NCBI GenBank assembly: GCA_964415295.1
Contig: CAYPYN010000005.1
Span: 62,001-126,000 of the forward strand
DNA length: 64,000 bases
Source of the DNA: SB21 sp964415295
GTDB taxonomy: Bacteria; CLD3; SB21
Reading direction: 5' to 3'
This document shows positions 35,157 through 42,916 of the stretch, piece after piece. Below the pieces are notes generated by a model that was not told the DNA's origin, made no database searches, and was given only the letters and a program-made list of their open reading frames with translations. How positions within the stretch are numbered: the stretch's first letter is position 1; the number at the start of each line of letters is the position of its first letter. The translations under genes were made by a program, and so were the position numbers.

Positions 35157-36137
35157 ATGATTACACAAGACCTCCAACCTCTTGGTCATAACGAACTGAC
35201 GGCTGAAGCTATTGATGCTCAGGCCATTCGAGACAATAAGATAGCGATGCGTTGGTCTCTCGGTATCGGCTTGGCCATGTTCGTTATGAAAATTTATGCC
35301 TTCTACATCACTCATTCCGCGGCCATTCTATCGGATGCGGCGGAATCCGTAGTCCATGTTCTCGCTGTTTCATTTGCCGCATACAGTTTGTGGCTCAGCA
35401 TTAAGCCCGCCGATCCATCTCATTTATACGGCCATGACAGAATCAGCTTTTTCTCTGCCGGCTTTGAAGGCGCTATGATCGTAATGGCGGCGGTCTATAT
35501 CATTTACGAATCCGTAATGAAGTGGATACGCGGATTATACCTTCAGAATATTGAAACCGGCACTCTGTTCATCGTCTTGGCCACGGTCATCAACGGATTA
35601 TTGGGATGGTATCTGGTAAGCCGTGGTAAAAAAAGCAATTCACTGATACTTGTTGCTAACGGCAAACATGTTCTGACCGACAGTTGGACCAGTTTCGGCG
35701 TGATTGTTGGACTCATCCTGACGTTGACGACGGGCTGGCTTCCTTTCGATCCTATCGTTGCCATTCTTGTAGCATTGAATATTCTATGGTCGGGCGGAAA
35801 ATTAATGCGCCAGTCTATCGGAGGCCTGATGGATGAGGCCGATCCGGAAGTCCATGATAAGATAACATCCATCCTCGACGCGGAAACGTCCAAATACGGT
35901 ATCGCGTATCACGACGTTCGGCATCGTAATGCAGGCAATAAGCTCCACGTGGAATTTCATCTCTTATTTCACAAAGATCTCTCTATTGCCGAAGCTCATG
36001 AACAGGCCACGTTGATTGAACAGGCAATCGTTAAAGCATTCCCAATGATAACGGAAGTCACGACGCATCTGGAACCGATCGAAGGGCATAACGAAGCCCA
36101 TACGAGATGGATGGAGCAGAAAAAAAATAAGCCCTGA
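35157..36137 (+). CDS. Cation diffusion facilitator (CDF) metal transporter
   Basis: About 326 residues with six membrane helices. The start at 35157 (MITQDLQPLG) has AAGG ten bases upstream; the longer reading from 35103 overlaps gltX. Helix 2 contains SDAAESVVHV, the second metal-site block HVLTDSWTSFGVI (HxxxD) is in helix 5, and the cytoplasmic domain ends with HVEFHLLFHKDLSIAEAHEQA and the final VTTHLEP. CDF proteins export Zn2+, Fe2+, Mn2+ or similar ions by proton antiport. The ESVVHV form belongs to a subgroup whose metal is not obvious. Confidence 0.9.
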   Translation: MITQDLQPLGHNELTAEAIDAQAIRDNKIAMRWSLGIGLAMFVMKIYAFYITHSAAILSDAAESVVHVLAVSFAAYSLWLSIKPADPSHLYGHDRISFFSAGFEGAMIVMAAVYIIYESVMKWIRGLYLQNIETGTLFIVLATVINGLLGWYLVSRGKKSNSLILVANGKHVLTDSWTSFGVIVGLILTLTTGWLPFDPIVAILVALNILWSGGKLMRQSIGGLMDEADPEVHDKITSILDAETSKYGIAYHDVRHRNAGNKLHVEFHLLFHKDLSIAEAHEQATLIEQAIVKAFPMITEVTTHLEPIEGHNEAHTRWMEQKKNKP

Positions 36138-36141
36138 ATTT

Positions 36142-36471
36142 TCAGGGCTCAATTTGTGTGTGCAATCCTATTTCTTCTAGAATTCCGCTCACCCTCAGGC
36201 ATTCTCCTAAATCGCCTTCGTAACAAACGGCTTTCCCTGTTGTATGAACCTCCCAGGCGATGGCTTCAGCCCGGGCAGAGGAACAACCTGTAGCCTTTAT
36301 AAGTTGAGCGATCACTTCGTCAAAACTATGGATATCATCATTGAACAGTATCACTTTCAGGGGCGCGTCCAAAGAAGTGGTATCGGCCGTTTCCTTCTCT
36401 GTTTCACCCTGCTCACTGATTCCGTAAACAGACAGTAACGTCTGTCCAGTGTGATCGGCCATAACTTTCAA
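36142..36471 (-). CDS. clpS: ATP-dependent Clp protease adaptor ClpS
   Basis: 109 residues: a disordered N-terminal tail of about 35 residues and a ClpS core beginning PLKVILFNDDIHSFDEVI. The NDD of the N-degron pocket, the WEVHTTGKAVC block (with the conserved His) and the C-terminal strand are visible. ClpS delivers proteins with destabilising N-terminal residues to ClpAP. It starts two bases after the stop of the PpiD/SurA-like gene, on the same strand, so the two are co-transcribed. Confidence 0.88.
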   Translation of the reverse strand: MKVMADHTGQTLLSVYGISEQGETEKETADTTSLDAPLKVILFNDDIHSFDEVIAQLIKATGCSSARAEAIAWEVHTTGKAVCYEGDLGECLRVSGILEEIGLHTQIEP

Positions 36472-36473
36472 CT

Positions 36474-38315
36474 TTACAAGTTAAAATCGGCGCGGAAATC
36501 CTCTATAGTGGTACCCTTCCTGTAAGCCTCTAGCCACTCGCGATAAGCCCGTTGCTGTTTGGCGTTAACCAGCTGTCTCTTTAATTCGTCGCGGGTCGAC
36601 TGGTATTTTGATTCATTGAACTCATCCCGGGTAAAAAGCTGAACCAAATACGCACCTCGCGTGCCCTTAACCGGTTCGCTGAGAATGGACAGTGGAACCT
36701 GAAAAAGCGCTCCTGCCAGTCTCGCGTCACGGCCGACACCGGGAATGGAGCTATTGGCCGTAAAATTATTCAGGTCTCGGATGTAGAACGTAGTGTCAAT
36801 TCTCTTGATATCGACCATGGTCGTCATCTTGGCGCGATATTCCTGAGCTCTCTTGAACGCCAATTCCTTTCTCTTCTCATCAAGAACAGAGTTCTTAACG
36901 CGATCTTTGACCACATCCAGGGGTTGGGTCAAGGCCTTGGTGCGGCTGATCGATTTGAAGATGGTAAAGCCCAGGCTTGTTCTATGCGGTTTAGCTGTTG
37001 AACCGATCTCGTCGATGAAGGCAAAACGTACCACATTTTTCATACGATCCGGGAACCCGGCTACCATGCCGTATTCATTGTTTAATATCTCCGCCGTCGT
37101 ATCAACCAAAAGACTGAACCTGGCACCGTACTTGGTCATCGCTTCGTCAAATCCCTTTTCTTTGGCCAACTCATAAAATCCGGTGGCATTCTCCCTGGCC
37201 GTTTCGACAGTGGTGGGACTGGCTTCCATTTTAATTAGAATATGGCTGGCCTTTACGCTGTCCTGCTGATCAACCTCTGATTTCTTCTTCTTATCTTTGA
37301 ACTTCGTCTCTTCGATCTTGATAATATGGTAACCGAACTGGGTCACGACTGGACCTACAACGTCGCCCGCTTTAGCATTGAAACAAGCGTCTTCAAACTC
37401 CTTGACCATGCGCCCTCGGGTAAACCACCCCAGTTCGCCTCCGCTTTTGGAAGCACCCGGTTCCATCGAGTACGTTTTGGCGAGGTCAGAAAAATCTTTG
37501 CCTTCAGATAGTTGTTTTCTGACATCGTCGAGCCGTGAGAACACTTCAGCAGAATCTTCCTTTGTAGCCGCATCACTGAAGGTAACATAAATGAGCCGGG
37601 CTTTTTCTGGTTCCTTATATTCCTCGATATGAGCATCATAATAAGTTTTAAGTTCGTCATCCGACACATCGATCGTACTTGCCGAGAATTCCGACGGGCT
37701 GAAAAATATAAGTTGCCCGTTGATTTTCAGATACCTGCGCGCGTATTCCTGTCTCAATTCCGCCTCTGTCACTCGGGAAGAAGCCGTGATAATTCGCTGC
37801 AGTTTGGTATAAGGGAGTTGCATCCTGAGAATATTCTCGATCTGTGCCCATTCCTTGGCGTACGCAGGATTATTAAGCGCCTGAAGGTACTTATTCATGT
37901 CGAAATTTCCATCGGTCTGAAAAGACGGGCTTTGCCTCAAAAAGTCCGGCGGATTGTTCCTTAGATGAAATACCACTTCGCTGTCTCCGACGGCCACATC
38001 GTTACTCTTTATGAAATTCCTAAGGAGCGTTTCTTCTACCATCTGATTCCATATCTGATCGCTGAGCATTTCCATTTCAGATTCCGACAGAGTTTCTCCT
38101 TCTTTTTGCTGCTGCATCTGCTGAACCTGATTGAAATAGACAGTCTGAAAATCCGCATAACGAACATCATCACCGTCAATCTTGCCAATAATTCCGCGTT
38201 GGGTTCTGGCCGTATCCGAATAATTGGCGCCCCATTCTATAACTATCAAGGCAATAAAGCAGAAGATTAGAACGTATAAGAGAAGATGGGTCTTCTCCCG
38301 TATTTTGGTCATCAT
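36474..38315 (-). CDS. Membrane-anchored peptidyl-prolyl isomerase/chaperone (PpiD/SurA-like)
   Basis: 613 residues. One N-terminal membrane helix (about 10-28) is followed by a SurA-N-like chaperone region (GKIDGDDVRYADFQTVYFNQ) and a parvulin (PpiC) domain around residues 230-330, with ARLIYVTFSDAATKEDS and GGELGWFTRGRMVKEFEDACF. A second, degenerate parvulin-like region follows (KASHILIKMEAS, about 350-470). The layout is that of PpiD, a periplasmic folding factor tethered to the inner membrane near the Sec translocon. It precedes clpS by two bases, pairing a folding factor with a degradation adaptor. Confidence 0.9.
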   Translation of the reverse strand: MMTKIREKTHLLLYVLIFCFIALIVIEWGANYSDTARTQRGIIGKIDGDDVRYADFQTVYFNQVQQMQQQKEGETLSESEMEMLSDQIWNQMVEETLLRNFIKSNDVAVGDSEVVFHLRNNPPDFLRQSPSFQTDGNFDMNKYLQALNNPAYAKEWAQIENILRMQLPYTKLQRIITASSRVTEAELRQEYARRYLKINGQLIFFSPSEFSASTIDVSDDELKTYYDAHIEEYKEPEKARLIYVTFSDAATKEDSAEVFSRLDDVRKQLSEGKDFSDLAKTYSMEPGASKSGGELGWFTRGRMVKEFEDACFNAKAGDVVGPVVTQFGYHIIKIEETKFKDKKKKSEVDQQDSVKASHILIKMEASPTTVETARENATGFYELAKEKGFDEAMTKYGARFSLLVDTTAEILNNEYGMVAGFPDRMKNVVRFAFIDEIGSTAKPHRTSLGFTIFKSISRTKALTQPLDVVKDRVKNSVLDEKRKELAFKRAQEYRAKMTTMVDIKRIDTTFYIRDLNNFTANSSIPGVGRDARLAGALFQVPLSILSEPVKGTRGAYLVQLFTRDEFNESKYQSTRDELKRQLVNAKQQRAYREWLEAYRKGTTIEDFRADFNL

Positions 38316-38432
38316 AGATCCGATTCTCCTGTAATTTCAATGTATCAAACTAAAAACTTACAATCCTTTAAGGGTGGCTATATTACAATAATTTCAATAA
38401 AAAAGCAAATAATTATGTGAGTTTTTGAGGTA

Positions 38433-38470
38433 AAAACAAAGGCGGCAAGCCTAATGAGCTCACCGCCTTT
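38433..38470 (-). terminator. Terminator of the outer-membrane protein gene at 38499
   Basis: AAAGGCGG (38438-38445) pairs with CCGCCTTT (38463-38470); reading on the minus strand the stem is followed by GTTTTTA. It lies 29 bases past the stop codon. Confidence 0.75.
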
Positions 38471-38498
38471 GCAACAGAAGGAGGAGAAAATGATATGA

Positions 38499-39077
38499 TC
38501 AGAAGTGGTACGTAAGGTTTACTTGTGGCCCGCGGATTGGTTTGTCCCCAAACCCAAAAGCATCATCATGTTCTTTTTTCTGGTAACTTGCTCCAATTCC
38601 GATAAAATTAAGATCCAATCCAAGGCGTCCGTCAAAAAACAAGGCTTGAATTCCAAGACCGGCGCCTACTTTCAAGTATTTCCTGATTCTGTCGGAACTA
38701 TAGTTGCCGGTCGTCTCATCATAGATTCCATCAATTTTCCTGTCATAGAAGAAACTACCTCCGGTCACGGCATATACGCCGATGCGATTGGTGATACGGC
38801 TGAATGTATATTTGAACGACAATCCCGTGTTAAAATCGCTGTTACTTTTTTGTGCGACACCGCCGATCACAAAAAGCGTGGAGAAATTTCTGCTAAGATT
38901 CCTTTCATAAGAAATACCCACTCCGCTCACATGGCCGGCGGCGAATCCTATACGGTTTTTCAGAATCAGCGGATGGGCTTTCTGTGAGAGGCCAAGTTCA
39001 TCATCCTGTGCAAAGGTGCTTTTTGCAATTAATAAGGACATGGCCAGACAAACCATTGATATCATTGTGCGTTTCAT
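38499..39077 (-). CDS. Outer-membrane beta-barrel protein, unknown function
   Basis: 192 residues with a signal peptide ending FAQ and a mature part of alternating amphipathic strands rich in Gly, Tyr and Phe. The C-terminus is aromatic (VNLTYHF), the signal for BAM-dependent insertion. About eight strands can be imagined, as in small OmpA/OmpW-type barrels, but no specific family is recognised. Monocistronic: its own terminator lies at 38433-38470. Confidence 0.78.
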   Translation of the reverse strand: MKRTMISMVCLAMSLLIAKSTFAQDDELGLSQKAHPLILKNRIGFAAGHVSGVGISYERNLSRNFSTLFVIGGVAQKSNSDFNTGLSFKYTFSRITNRIGVYAVTGGSFFYDRKIDGIYDETTGNYSSDRIRKYLKVGAGLGIQALFFDGRLGLDLNFIGIGASYQKKEHDDAFGFGDKPIRGPQVNLTYHF

Positions 39078-39228
39078 ATTCAGACCCTTTCATCTTCAAG
39101 TTAATGTTCACTTGTTCTCCCAAATGAGCAAACTTGTTGCCAATCAGATAAGATTATGAATTACAGTATTTTGCAAGCGTCGATGCTGTGAAAAGGCTGG
39201 GCGACTGTGAAAGAATAACACGGTAGGG

Positions 39229-40653
39229 TTACGGAATGATTAGCTGACTATTGGCTCCTCCCAAGCTGTTATTGGTTCTGTGAGGATTAAGAGGATCTTC
39301 TACCCAACGGCCACCATCAACAATGAACTTGTATTCGTAATTCCCTGCAGGCAATTGTATTTCGGCTCGCCACTCCGAGTCATACAGCTTCGTCATGGCT
39401 ATTTTTTGCTCAGTCCATCGGGTGAAGTTGCCGGCCAAAAAAACCTCCCTCGCTAATGCATCACGATACACGAATACGATCCGGTCCATCACAAATTTGG
39501 GAGTATGTTGCGTGGATCTAATGGTGATCTCGTCTTTGGCTCGGCGTACTGAGGCTGCGGGGGAAACAAGACCATGACCTTGGAGGTCATCGGAGATCTG
39601 AGGAATTTTTCGGGCCGAAGATGTAAGAATATACCGAACCACTTCCGGTCCTAAATCTGGATCGGCTTCGAGCATTTGCGCGACAACGGACGAAACGATC
39701 GGGGCTGCGAAAGAGGTCCCGTCAACATGTTGATAACCTGGCGCAAAGAACTTCTCTTTTGACATCCGTTCTCTGATGGCTTTACGTATCAATCTTGGGC
39801 TCTGCTCCAATAGAGTGGGGTCCAACCGGGTATTTTTTATCAGCTTCTTTAAGACCGACTTTAAATCCCTCATGGGCGACCGGCACAATTCAAATAAGAT
39901 CTCAGATTCTGCAAAGATTTTATTGTCGGTCAGCATGGGAGCCGGCAATAGGTTCGCAGGAGCAACCAGATCGGGTTTGACAGACCCATCAACAGTTATT
40001 CCGTGTGAAGTACCGTATTCGCTGAGCTTGGTTTCATCCTTCGTATTATGATCGTCTACGCCCCCTACGGCAATGACTCCCCGACAGGATGCCGGAGCCG
40101 CAATGGATTTATTGGGATCATTACCCGCCGCAGCCACAATCGATATTCCAAGACTATTCAATTCTTCTGTCAGAAGACAAAGCCGTTCTGATGATTTTGG
40201 ATCTGAGAGGTCCCCACCCACTGAAATATTTACGATCCTTATATCGTATTTCTTGTGATTCCGGATAGTCCATTGTAGTGCTTTCACTATGTGTTTGGGA
40301 CGTACGGATTTTCCGTCATGCACTTTTATTAAAACCACCGATGCTTCGCTGGCAATCCCGCGATAATAGCCTCCAGAAGTGTGTCCGCTGCCGCAAGCTA
40401 CAGAAGCGACCATGGTCCCATGCCAACTGGACGTCCGGACTATTTCAAAGTCCTCCTTTTCGAACTTTTCATCGGTCACGTCGATCATCCTGACGATACG
40501 CTTCACCGGCAAAAGCAGATCAGGATGAGGATGAAAACCGCTGTCGATAAAGGCAATGGTAATTCCTTTTCCGGCGAGAGAAGGATCAATATCCAATCTA
40601 CTGTGAAGGGGAAGAATGGAATAGTCTTTACGGGGAGACCGCAGTTTAGGCAT
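39229..40653 (-). CDS. Subtilase (S8) fused to a C-terminal CBM48/AMPK-beta-like glycogen-binding domain
   Basis: 474 residues from the ATG at 40653 (MPKLRSPRK). The catalytic triad is complete: Asp37 in AFIDSGFHP, His78 in SSWHGTMVAS, Ser314 in DGTSFAAPIVSS, with the oxyanion Asn in VAAAGNDPN. An insertion of about 70 residues precedes the Ser block. After the protease, residues about 385-474 show an E-set/CBM48 domain (VFLAGNFTRW, PAGNYEYKFIVDGGRWVEDPLNP, GGANSQLII), closely like the AMP-kinase beta glycogen-binding domain. There is no signal peptide or lipobox, so the protein seems cytoplasmic. No ribosome site is evident. The gene begins just past the rpsU terminator. What it cleaves is unknown. 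Confidence 0.85.
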   Translation of the reverse strand: MPKLRSPRKDYSILPLHSRLDIDPSLAGKGITIAFIDSGFHPHPDLLLPVKRIVRMIDVTDEKFEKEDFEIVRTSSWHGTMVASVACGSGHTSGGYYRGIASEASVVLIKVHDGKSVRPKHIVKALQWTIRNHKKYDIRIVNISVGGDLSDPKSSERLCLLTEELNSLGISIVAAAGNDPNKSIAAPASCRGVIAVGGVDDHNTKDETKLSEYGTSHGITVDGSVKPDLVAPANLLPAPMLTDNKIFAESEILFELCRSPMRDLKSVLKKLIKNTRLDPTLLEQSPRLIRKAIRERMSKEKFFAPGYQHVDGTSFAAPIVSSVVAQMLEADPDLGPEVVRYILTSSARKIPQISDDLQGHGLVSPAASVRRAKDEITIRSTQHTPKFVMDRIVFVYRDALAREVFLAGNFTRWTEQKIAMTKLYDSEWRAEIQLPAGNYEYKFIVDGGRWVEDPLNPHRTNNSLGGANSQLIIP

Positions 40654-40671
40654 TACGACTGTTGTTATAAT

Positions 40672-40706
40672 AAAAAAACCATGGTACAAGCGGATGTACC
40701 ATGGTT
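40672..40706 (-). terminator. rpsU terminator with a 12-bp perfect stem
   Basis: AACCATGGTACA (40677-40688) pairs with TGTACCATGGTT (40695-40706) around a 6-base loop, and on the minus strand a run of five T follows. It lies 33 bases beyond the rpsU stop and 19 bases before the subtilase start. Confidence 0.88.
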
Positions 40707-40738
40707 TATGGGGAAACTTGAATTATTCTATTAAACTA

Positions 40739-40936
40739 TTAATAGCCTTCTTCGAGCTGGATCATCTTTTGTTTGCGAATAGCGCGAAGACGATCGGCTT
40801 TTTTCTTTTCGCTGGGTTTGGTGTAGTGAGCCGTGTCCCTCAGTGTGCGCATGAGGCCGGACTGCAAACATTTTCTCTTGAAGCGTTTAAGTGCCTTGTC
40901 AAATGACTCATTTTCACCAATCTGAACCGTGATCAT
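40739..40936 (-). CDS. rpsU: 30S ribosomal protein S21
   Basis: 65-residue basic protein of the small ribosomal subunit. It is recognised from MITVQIGENESFDKALKRFKRKC and the following Arg/Lys-rich helix. The reading frame is open to 41059, but the ATG at 40936 is the true start because AAGGAG lies five bases upstream. It has a promoter at 40971-40999 and a strong terminator. Confidence 0.97.
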   Translation of the reverse strand: MITVQIGENESFDKALKRFKRKCLQSGLMRTLRDTAHYTKPSEKKKADRLRAIRKQKMIQLEEGY

Positions 40937-40970
40937 AAACTCTCCTTGCTCTTGGGTTGTATTGTATAAA

Positions 40971-40999
40971 CTTATATAAAAATTATGTTTAGTAAGCAA
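40971..40999 (-). promoter_or_regulatory. Promoter of rpsU
   Basis: On the minus strand TTGCTT (40999-40994), 17 bases, TATAAG (40976-40971). Leader about 30 bases. Confidence 0.6.
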
Positions 41000-41077
41000 T
41001 TCCTTAAAACAGGCTAAATTTAATAAATTTATACGTAAAAGCAAGAGATTTTTGGACAACGAGAACGGACAAGAAAT

Positions 41078-41103
41078 AAAAAACCCCGGCTGTTAACCGG
41101 GGT
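41078..41103 (-). terminator. Terminator of the protein gene at 41126
   Basis: ACCCCGG (41083-41089) pairs with CCGGGGT (41097-41103) around a 7-base loop; on the minus strand six T follow. It lies 23 bases beyond the stop codon. Confidence 0.85.
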
Positions 41104-41125
41104 ATTCGACAAATCTTAAACGAAA

Positions 41126-41674
41126 TTATTTGATGCGAACTTTAACACCAAGTCCGATTCCAAAAGAATTGGAGCCGGCATCGCCACGATTCAGACCTTC
41201 CATCATGTAGAAAAGATCGCCATAGAGAGCTCCGCCTTCCATCGGCCAATACTCAAGTTCAGCCAACGTCAGAGTAAGATCAATGGGCATCGATACTTTT
41301 TTCAATTTGTCATCAAAGGTTTCATTTCCTTTGCCCAAACCGATACCGATATCAAGACCACCGTTAACTTTCATCTTGTCTTTGGCATAATAGTAATAGC
41401 GACCACCAATGAGAAGATCGATACCTAAGTCGACATTTTTACCTTTGAAAAAGCCCAATCCTCCGTCAATACCGATCTTATCGGTAAACATATAACGACC
41501 GACCGCGGCAGGGAAAATCATATAAGATGACGTGGAACCGGAAGCGCGACCTTTGGTGTTTTCATACAACGAACCGCCAATGGCAAGCTGTGTTTCACCT
41601 TTGGTCTGAGCAAACGTATTCGCAGCCAGAGCGAACAACATTACTAACGACAGAATCATCGTTAATTTCTTCAT
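41126..41674 (-). CDS. Outer-membrane beta-barrel-like protein, unknown function
   Basis: 182 residues, signal peptide ending ANTFAQ, mature part of short amphipathic strands (QLAIGGSLYE, GIDGGLGFF, LLIGGRYYYYA, GGLDIGIGLG, GVKVRIK). This is the pattern of small porin-like or OmpW-like barrels, but the C-terminal residue is Lys rather than Phe, which is less usual. AAGGAGAA lies about eight bases upstream of the ATG. It has a leader of about 115 bases with a small hairpin at 41711-41727 and its own promoter and terminator. Confidence 0.75.
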   Translation of the reverse strand: MKKLTMILSLVMLFALAANTFAQTKGETQLAIGGSLYENTKGRASGSTSSYMIFPAAVGRYMFTDKIGIDGGLGFFKGKNVDLGIDLLIGGRYYYYAKDKMKVNGGLDIGIGLGKGNETFDDKLKKVSMPIDLTLTLAELEYWPMEGGALYGDLFYMMEGLNRGDAGSNSFGIGLGVKVRIK

Positions 41675-41710
41675 CTTCGTTCTCCTTAATTAGTTATAGT
41701 GAGTTAATTA

Positions 41711-41727
41711 CTTCCGTCATTCGGAAG
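41711..41727 (-). promoter_or_regulatory. Small hairpin in the leader of the barrel gene
   Basis: CTTCCG-TCATT-CGGAAG, a perfect 6-bp stem with a 5-base loop, about 37 bases ahead of the ATG at 41674. Possible mRNA-stabilising element; no function shown. Confidence 0.4.
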
Positions 41728-41785
41728 AATATTTTTTGACTTAATTAATTATATGAATTAATCAGAGGTAAATGATCTCATACAT

Positions 41786-41814
41786 TTGATTATAATAAGT
41801 TAAACATGTAACTT
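41786..41814 (+). promoter_or_regulatory. Promoter of the UshA-like gene, interleaved with the opposite promoter
   Basis: TTGATT at 41786-41791, 17 bases, TAACTT at 41809-41814. The -10 is only a partial match. Confidence 0.45.
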
Positions 41815-41825
41815 TTCAAAGTCAA
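41797..41825 (-). promoter_or_regulatory. Promoter of the barrel gene, interleaved with the opposite promoter
   Basis: On the minus strand TTGACT (41825-41820), 17 bases, TAACTT (41802-41797). The two -10 boxes are an inverted pair six bases apart. Confidence 0.5.
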
Positions 41826-41869
41826 TATGAATTTTTGCTTACTTGGTTTGTTTTTATTAAATATAAGCC

Positions 41870-42796
41870 ATGAGGTTTGTTCCAATGACATCTATACTTA
41901 AGTTTTCAATTATTGTTTCGACATTTCTTTTATACCCCTATTTCGGTCAAGCTCAGGATATCCCAATTACTTTAGTTTACACGAACAACACTAACGGAAA
42001 TATTATCGAATGCGACTGCGAGGACCTTCCATTTGGGGGCTTGGCTCGGAAAAAGACTGTGTTCGATGATTGCCGGAAACGGAATAACCGCACGATTATC
42101 GTGGACGCAGGAGATTTCCTAGACCAATTCGGTTCCCGTCCGGAACAGGATGATTTGGTGATTCAAATTTACGAAAAGCTGGGATATGACGCTGTTAATA
42201 TAGGGGATAATGAATTAGCTAATGGACACAGGTTCTTTGAGTCCAGACTCCTATCTAGTAGAATTCCTCTAATCTCTTCAACCATAAAAGACCAGAAAAA
42301 TGAACCTGTAGCGCGTCCCTATATTCTGAGAAACATTGATAACATGAAAGTGGCCTTTATCGGATACACACCAAAGACGAGTTTTCATTTTTTTCCATCA
42401 TGGAAAGAACTGTCAGTGAAGATCGATAATGAGAGGAACGCACTGAGAAAGGTTTTGCGTGAAGTTTCCAACCAGGCAGATATGATAATCGTCTTGTCCA
42501 ACGCCGGAGACGACGAAGACAATGAACTGGCCAAAGCGTTTCCCGAAATCGACGTCATTGCGGGTGGACACAGCCAGGTAGAACTGGAAGAGCCTGTTGT
42601 GGTTGGAAAAACAATCATTGTTCAAGCCGGAGGCAACGGGGCCTATGCCGGGCGCCTGGATTTAATATTTTCAAAAAGCGAAAAAAAATGCCGCATTTTA
42701 TCCAATCGACTGATACCGCTGGATAAAAAAGTCAATGAAAACGAAGACATCAAGAAGATTGTTGATGACTTCCTTTCGAATACCAAGCGTCGGTAG
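41870..42796 (+). CDS. UshA-like metallophosphatase-fold protein with altered metal ligands
   Basis: 308 residues, signal peptide near residues 1-29 (ending GQAQ). The calcineurin-type fold is recognisable as LVYTNNTNGNI, VDAGDFLDQFG, NIGDNELANG, VLSNAGDDEDNELA and AGGHSQVELEE. However, the expected ligands TNDxHG, GNHE, LxHxG and GHxH have become TNNTNG, GDNE, LSNAG and GHSQ, so several His ligands are missing. The N-terminal block IIECDCEDLPFGGLARKK corresponds to EPCGC...GGLARR in a subgroup often found beside multihaem cytochromes. Only the nucleotidase N-terminal domain is present. Catalysis is doubtful; a Cys-linked or binding role is possible. Confidence 0.75.
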   Translation: MRFVPMTSILKFSIIVSTFLLYPYFGQAQDIPITLVYTNNTNGNIIECDCEDLPFGGLARKKTVFDDCRKRNNRTIIVDAGDFLDQFGSRPEQDDLVIQIYEKLGYDAVNIGDNELANGHRFFESRLLSSRIPLISSTIKDQKNEPVARPYILRNIDNMKVAFIGYTPKTSFHFFPSWKELSVKIDNERNALRKVLREVSNQADMIIVLSNAGDDEDNELAKAFPEIDVIAGGHSQVELEEPVVVGKTIIVQAGGNGAYAGRLDLIFSKSEKKCRILSNRLIPLDKKVNENEDIKKIVDDFLSNTKRR

Positions 42797-42849
42797 TACT
42801 TTATCGTCTTTGTGAAACGAGATTTACGCCTGTCCTCCCCTCTAATGGA

Positions 42850-42878
42850 TTGACTTTCAAAACCTATTTATGTATTAT
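42850..42878 (+). promoter_or_regulatory. Promoter of the rimO-mutS2 gene run
   Basis: TTGACT at 42850-42855, 17 bases, TATTAT at 42873-42878; leader of about 32 bases to the ATG at 42917. Confidence 0.68.
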
Positions 42879-42916
42879 GCCACTCACATGTTTTCGTTTC
42901 ATTAATTAAGGTTCCA

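Noticed and set aside
38480..38510. AAGGAGGAGAAAATG on the plus strand, looking like a ribosome site and start
   Set aside because: The frame after this ATG ends after one more codon (ATG ATA TGA), and the region is the 3' untranslated part of the minus-strand barrel gene.
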